Assembly (NCBI RefSeq): GCF_024701375.2
Contig: NZ_CP113910.1
Span: 310,001 to 374,000, forward strand
From: Streptomyces sp. KMM 9044
GTDB taxonomy: Bacteria > Actinomycetota > Actinomycetes > Streptomycetales > Streptomycetaceae
DNA length: 64,000 nucleotides
Reading direction: 5' to 3'
Part shown: piece by piece, positions 62,321 through 64,000 of the stretch
Layout: every line of letters begins with the position of its first letter
Position numbering within the stretch: the first letter of the stretch is position 1
Notes under the pieces: model-generated
Database searches by the model: none
Told to the model about the DNA's origin: nothing
Seen by the model: the letters and a program-made list of their open reading frames with translations, nothing else
Translations under genes and position numbers: made by a program

Positions 62321-62873
62321 ATGCACGCGATACGCGTCACTTTCGCCGCACTCCTGGGCGTCGGTGCCCCGGCTCTCGCCTCCGCGCCGGGTGCCGTAGC
62401 CGTGGGCGGCGATGTCGCACCGTTCTGCTTCGGTGTCCGGCCCGCCCTCGTCAAGCCCGGCGGCCAGGTCACTCTGTGGGTGGACCGGGCGGACGGCGAG
62501 TGCGAGGGGCAGGTGGCGGTCTCCTCGCCGACCCTCGACACAGTGGCCATACCGGAGGAGCGCTCGAAGGCGACGACGGAGGTGTACCGGGACGCCGGAC
62601 CCGGCGCGGTCCACCGGGTGGCATTCGCCCGTGAGGGTGTCACCGGTACCACGAGCCTGACCGTCGCCGGTGGCCACCCCGTACCGCTCTCCCCGCTGCC
62701 CGTGGAACCCGGGGGCGCGACCGGCCACCCGGGGGGGTGCGCACGCCGGGGAGGGCGGCAGTCCGGCCGACCTCGATGTCGGCGCGATCGGGCTCGGCGC
62801 CGTGCTTGTCACGGGCCCGGTGGGCGCCGCCTACCGCTTCACCCGCCGTGACGGTGCACGGGACGGCACCTGA
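62321..62873 (+). pseudogene. Secreted membrane-anchored protein, frameshifted in a G7 run
   Basis: The frame starts with a signal peptide (MHAIRVTFAALLGVGAPALA) and a domain with CFGVRPALVKPGGQVTLWVD, similar to the neighbouring minus-strand protein. It then loses sense after GHPGG. In the frame one base later the sequence continues AHAGEGGSPADLDVGAIGLG, then a helix (AVLVTGPVGAAYRFTRRD) and TGA at 62,873. The switch falls at seven G (62731-62737). With one G fewer the gene would encode 183 residues ending in a membrane anchor and a basic tail. As written, the product loses its anchor. True mutation, phase switch or sequencing error are all possible. Confidence 0.72.
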
Positions 62874-62888
62874 GGGTCCCACACGACT

Positions 62889-62919
62889 GCGCCCCGGGTC
62901 CGTCGGGGACCCGGGGCGC
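62889..62919. terminator. Bidirectional terminator
   Basis: GCGCCCCGGGTCC (62889-62901) and GGACCCGGGGCGC (62907-62919) form a perfect 13-bp stem with a 5-base loop between two convergent genes. Confidence 0.8.
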
Positions 62920-62964
62920 GGCCTCCAGTCACACGTGCGAAACGGCCGCCGGAAAGGGCTGGGC

Positions 62965-63462
62965 TCAGAACTGCTTCTCGGCGCGGCGGCGCATCCAGAA
63001 GACACCGCCCGCGGCGGCCGCGGCGGCCACCAGTCCACCGCCGATGGCCATGTCGGTCGGGGTCGCGCCGTCGGTGCTGCTGCCGCCGAGGCCGCCGCGG
63101 ACCCCACCGATGACGGTGAAGGCGGCCGGCCGGGTCAGGCTCCGGCCGGAACAGTGCACCGTGATGTCGTACGAGCCGGGGCGGGCGTCGTCGTTGACGG
63201 TGGCGGTGCCCTTCGCGGCGTCGCCGGCACCGTGGACCGGAGTCAGGTCGGTCCTCGGGAAGGCGTTGGACGCGGCGTGGCCACCGTTGGGGCAGCCGTC
63301 GACGGTGATGGTCAGCTGGCCGCCACGGGCGATGACGCTGGGCAGGGCGACGATGTTGGACGGGCTGGGGACCCGGCCGCCGTCCGCGACGGCGGCCGGG
63401 GCGGCGAGCCCGAGGGCGGCGACCGCGGCGCCGATGGACGCCAGGGCACGTGACTTTCGCAT
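62965..63462 (-). CDS. Secreted protein with C-terminal membrane anchor
   Basis: A 165-residue protein with a signal peptide (LASIGAAVAALGLAAPAAVA), a beta-rich domain with two Cys (TVDGCPNGG; ITVHCSGRS) and a C-terminal helix (DMAIGGGLVAAAAAAGGVFW) followed by a basic tail RRRAEK. This resembles the frameshifted protein encoded convergently at 62,321, so the two are probably paralogues. There is no LPxTG motif, so they are likely held in the membrane by the helix. Function unknown. Confidence 0.82.
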   Translation of the reverse strand: MRKSRALASIGAAVAALGLAAPAAVADGGRVPSPSNIVALPSVIARGGQLTITVDGCPNGGHAASNAFPRTDLTPVHGAGDAAKGTATVNDDARPGSYDITVHCSGRSLTRPAAFTVIGGVRGGLGGSSTDGATPTDMAIGGGLVAAAAAAGGVFWMRRRAEKQF

Positions 63463-63795
63463 GTGATCCTCCGCGGAAGGCGCCCCGGGGCCGGTCCCCG
63501 GTCGATCGGCGAGAAAGCGCCTCCCAGCAAGACCCTCAGTTGCCCTGCCCCGGCGCGCATTTCGGCGATGGTCCGTCCCGGTGAGGCCGCGGCCCTCCCG
63601 CATCCGTGATTTCGGATATCACCGCAGGTCACGAACCGTCAGAAGATCTTCGTTCGGCGGCACCCCGGATGGCTTACCGATCACCGCGCGGCCACCCGTT
63701 CGCCTTTGCCCCGTCGCCGGTTCTCCGCACCGCCTCTAGCGTTTCTGCCATGCGCGAGTGATACGGCGACGGCCGTGTCGAGAGGGGAAAAACGA
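63463..63795. other. Divergent promoter region before the last gene
   Basis: No gene. Contains an inverted repeat ATCCG-N6-CGGAT at about 63,602-63,617 and the second copy of the ACCCGTTCGC / CTAGCGTTTC pair (63,694-63,745). Promoters of both flanking genes must lie here. Confidence 0.5.
63694..63745 (+). promoter_or_regulatory. Promoter-like motif pair, copy 2
   Basis: ACCCGTTCGC at 63694 and CTAGCGTTTC at 63736 repeat the arrangement at 62197/62239 with the same 42-base offset. The second element is 60 bases before the start at 63,796. Confidence 0.5.
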
Positions 63796-64000
63796 ATGTC
63801 TGCTTTCGAACCGGCCGAATTCGAAGAGGAGGCGCGGCGGAAGAAGCGTGCTCCGTGGGGCGTGATAGCGCTGGTCCTGCTCACCGGCCTCGCGCTCATC
63901 CGTAACGGTTCGGGGGAGTTCGACGAGGGACCGCCGCAGCCCGCCGGTGCCGCCGCCACGGACAGCCGGGTGCCGGGTGCCGCCACGGCCGCGGCGGTGC
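63796..64000 (+). CDS. N-terminal part of a membrane protein, possibly a class F sortase (cut by window end)
   Basis: The visible 68 codons begin MSAFEPAEFEEEARRKKRAP, then one helix (WGVIALVLLTGLALI) and a Pro/Ala/Gly-rich linker. This is the usual start of actinobacterial class F sortases: a short acidic/basic tail, one membrane helix, then a linker to the catalytic domain. The catalytic part lies outside the window, so the identity is a guess based on the N terminus and the neighbouring small surface proteins. Confidence 0.5.
   Translation, partial: MSAFEPAEFEEEARRKKRAPWGVIALVLLTGLALIRNGSGEFDEGPPQPAGAAATDSRVPGAATAAAV

Overview
The window is high-GC actinobacterial DNA, almost certainly from a Streptomyces chromosome arm. 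Third codon positions are nearly all G or C, and genes often start with GTG or TTG and overlap as ATGA, GTGA or TGATG. Many gene families are typical of Streptomyces: SCO0930-type lipoprotein, DUF574 methyltransferase, dodecin, single-subunit sdhCAB, egtABCD and an RmdA-like c-di-GMP protein. From memory, the right two thirds (about 20-64 kb) follows the order of the S. coelicolor SCO088x-SCO093x region. No tRNA, rRNA or CRISPR array was seen.

Region 1 (1-9.84 kb) is the right part of a biosynthetic cluster that continues off the left edge. It holds the end of a GTP cyclohydrolase I (folE), an adenylation-carrier didomain protein, a one-module KS-AT-KR-ACP polyketide synthase, a 6-pyruvoyl-tetrahydropterin-synthase-like enzyme, an alpha/beta hydrolase, an MFS exporter and an NAD(P)-binding reductase. 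All are on the + strand and most overlap by a few bases. I read it as a candidate hybrid pathway joining pterin chemistry to NRPS/PKS chemistry.

Region 2 (9.84-11.6 kb) is gene-poor debris: a decayed reading frame, an ISL3 transposase tail and an internally deleted IS256-type element.

Region 3 (11.6-18.2 kb) is a compact candidate RiPP operon: MFS exporter, S9 prolyl-oligopeptidase, an unannotated 39-residue peptide gene, a strong hairpin, a B12-binding radical SAM enzyme of the RiPP C-methyltransferase type, and a DUF5825-like protein. The peptide has a V/T/I-rich stretch bounded by two prolines, which fits both enzymes. This is my best candidate for an undescribed system. A decayed IS3 element follows.

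Region 4 (19.4-37.7 kb) is redox and regulatory: PepSY membrane protein, peptide deformylase, flavin disulfide reductase, thioredoxin, aldehyde dehydrogenase with a LacI regulator, TetR/FMN-reductase pair, TetR plus a four-gene molybdenum hydroxylase operon, catalase, LysR and a small zinc-ribbon protein. Several divergent promoters carry clear paired palindromes.

Region 5 (37.7-41.3 kb) is eroding. It includes a VOC protein, an FHA-domain gene broken by one base, an isochorismatase-type gene broken by a 14-bp tandem duplication, a fragment resembling TIGR02452 proteins, a flavin-binding stress protein and an orphan PemK/MazF-like protein.

Region 6 (41.3-64 kb) is conserved metabolism: ergothioneine operon egtABCD, dodecin, HAD hydrolase, LLM oxidoreductase, PRC-barrel stress protein, ornithine-lipid genes olsBA, sdhCAB with its divergent LysR regulator, RmdA-like PAS-GGDEF-EAL protein with an overlapping methyltransferase, and a set of secreted or membrane proteins. 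One of these is frameshifted in a G7 run. The last gene, cut by the window edge, may be a class F sortase.
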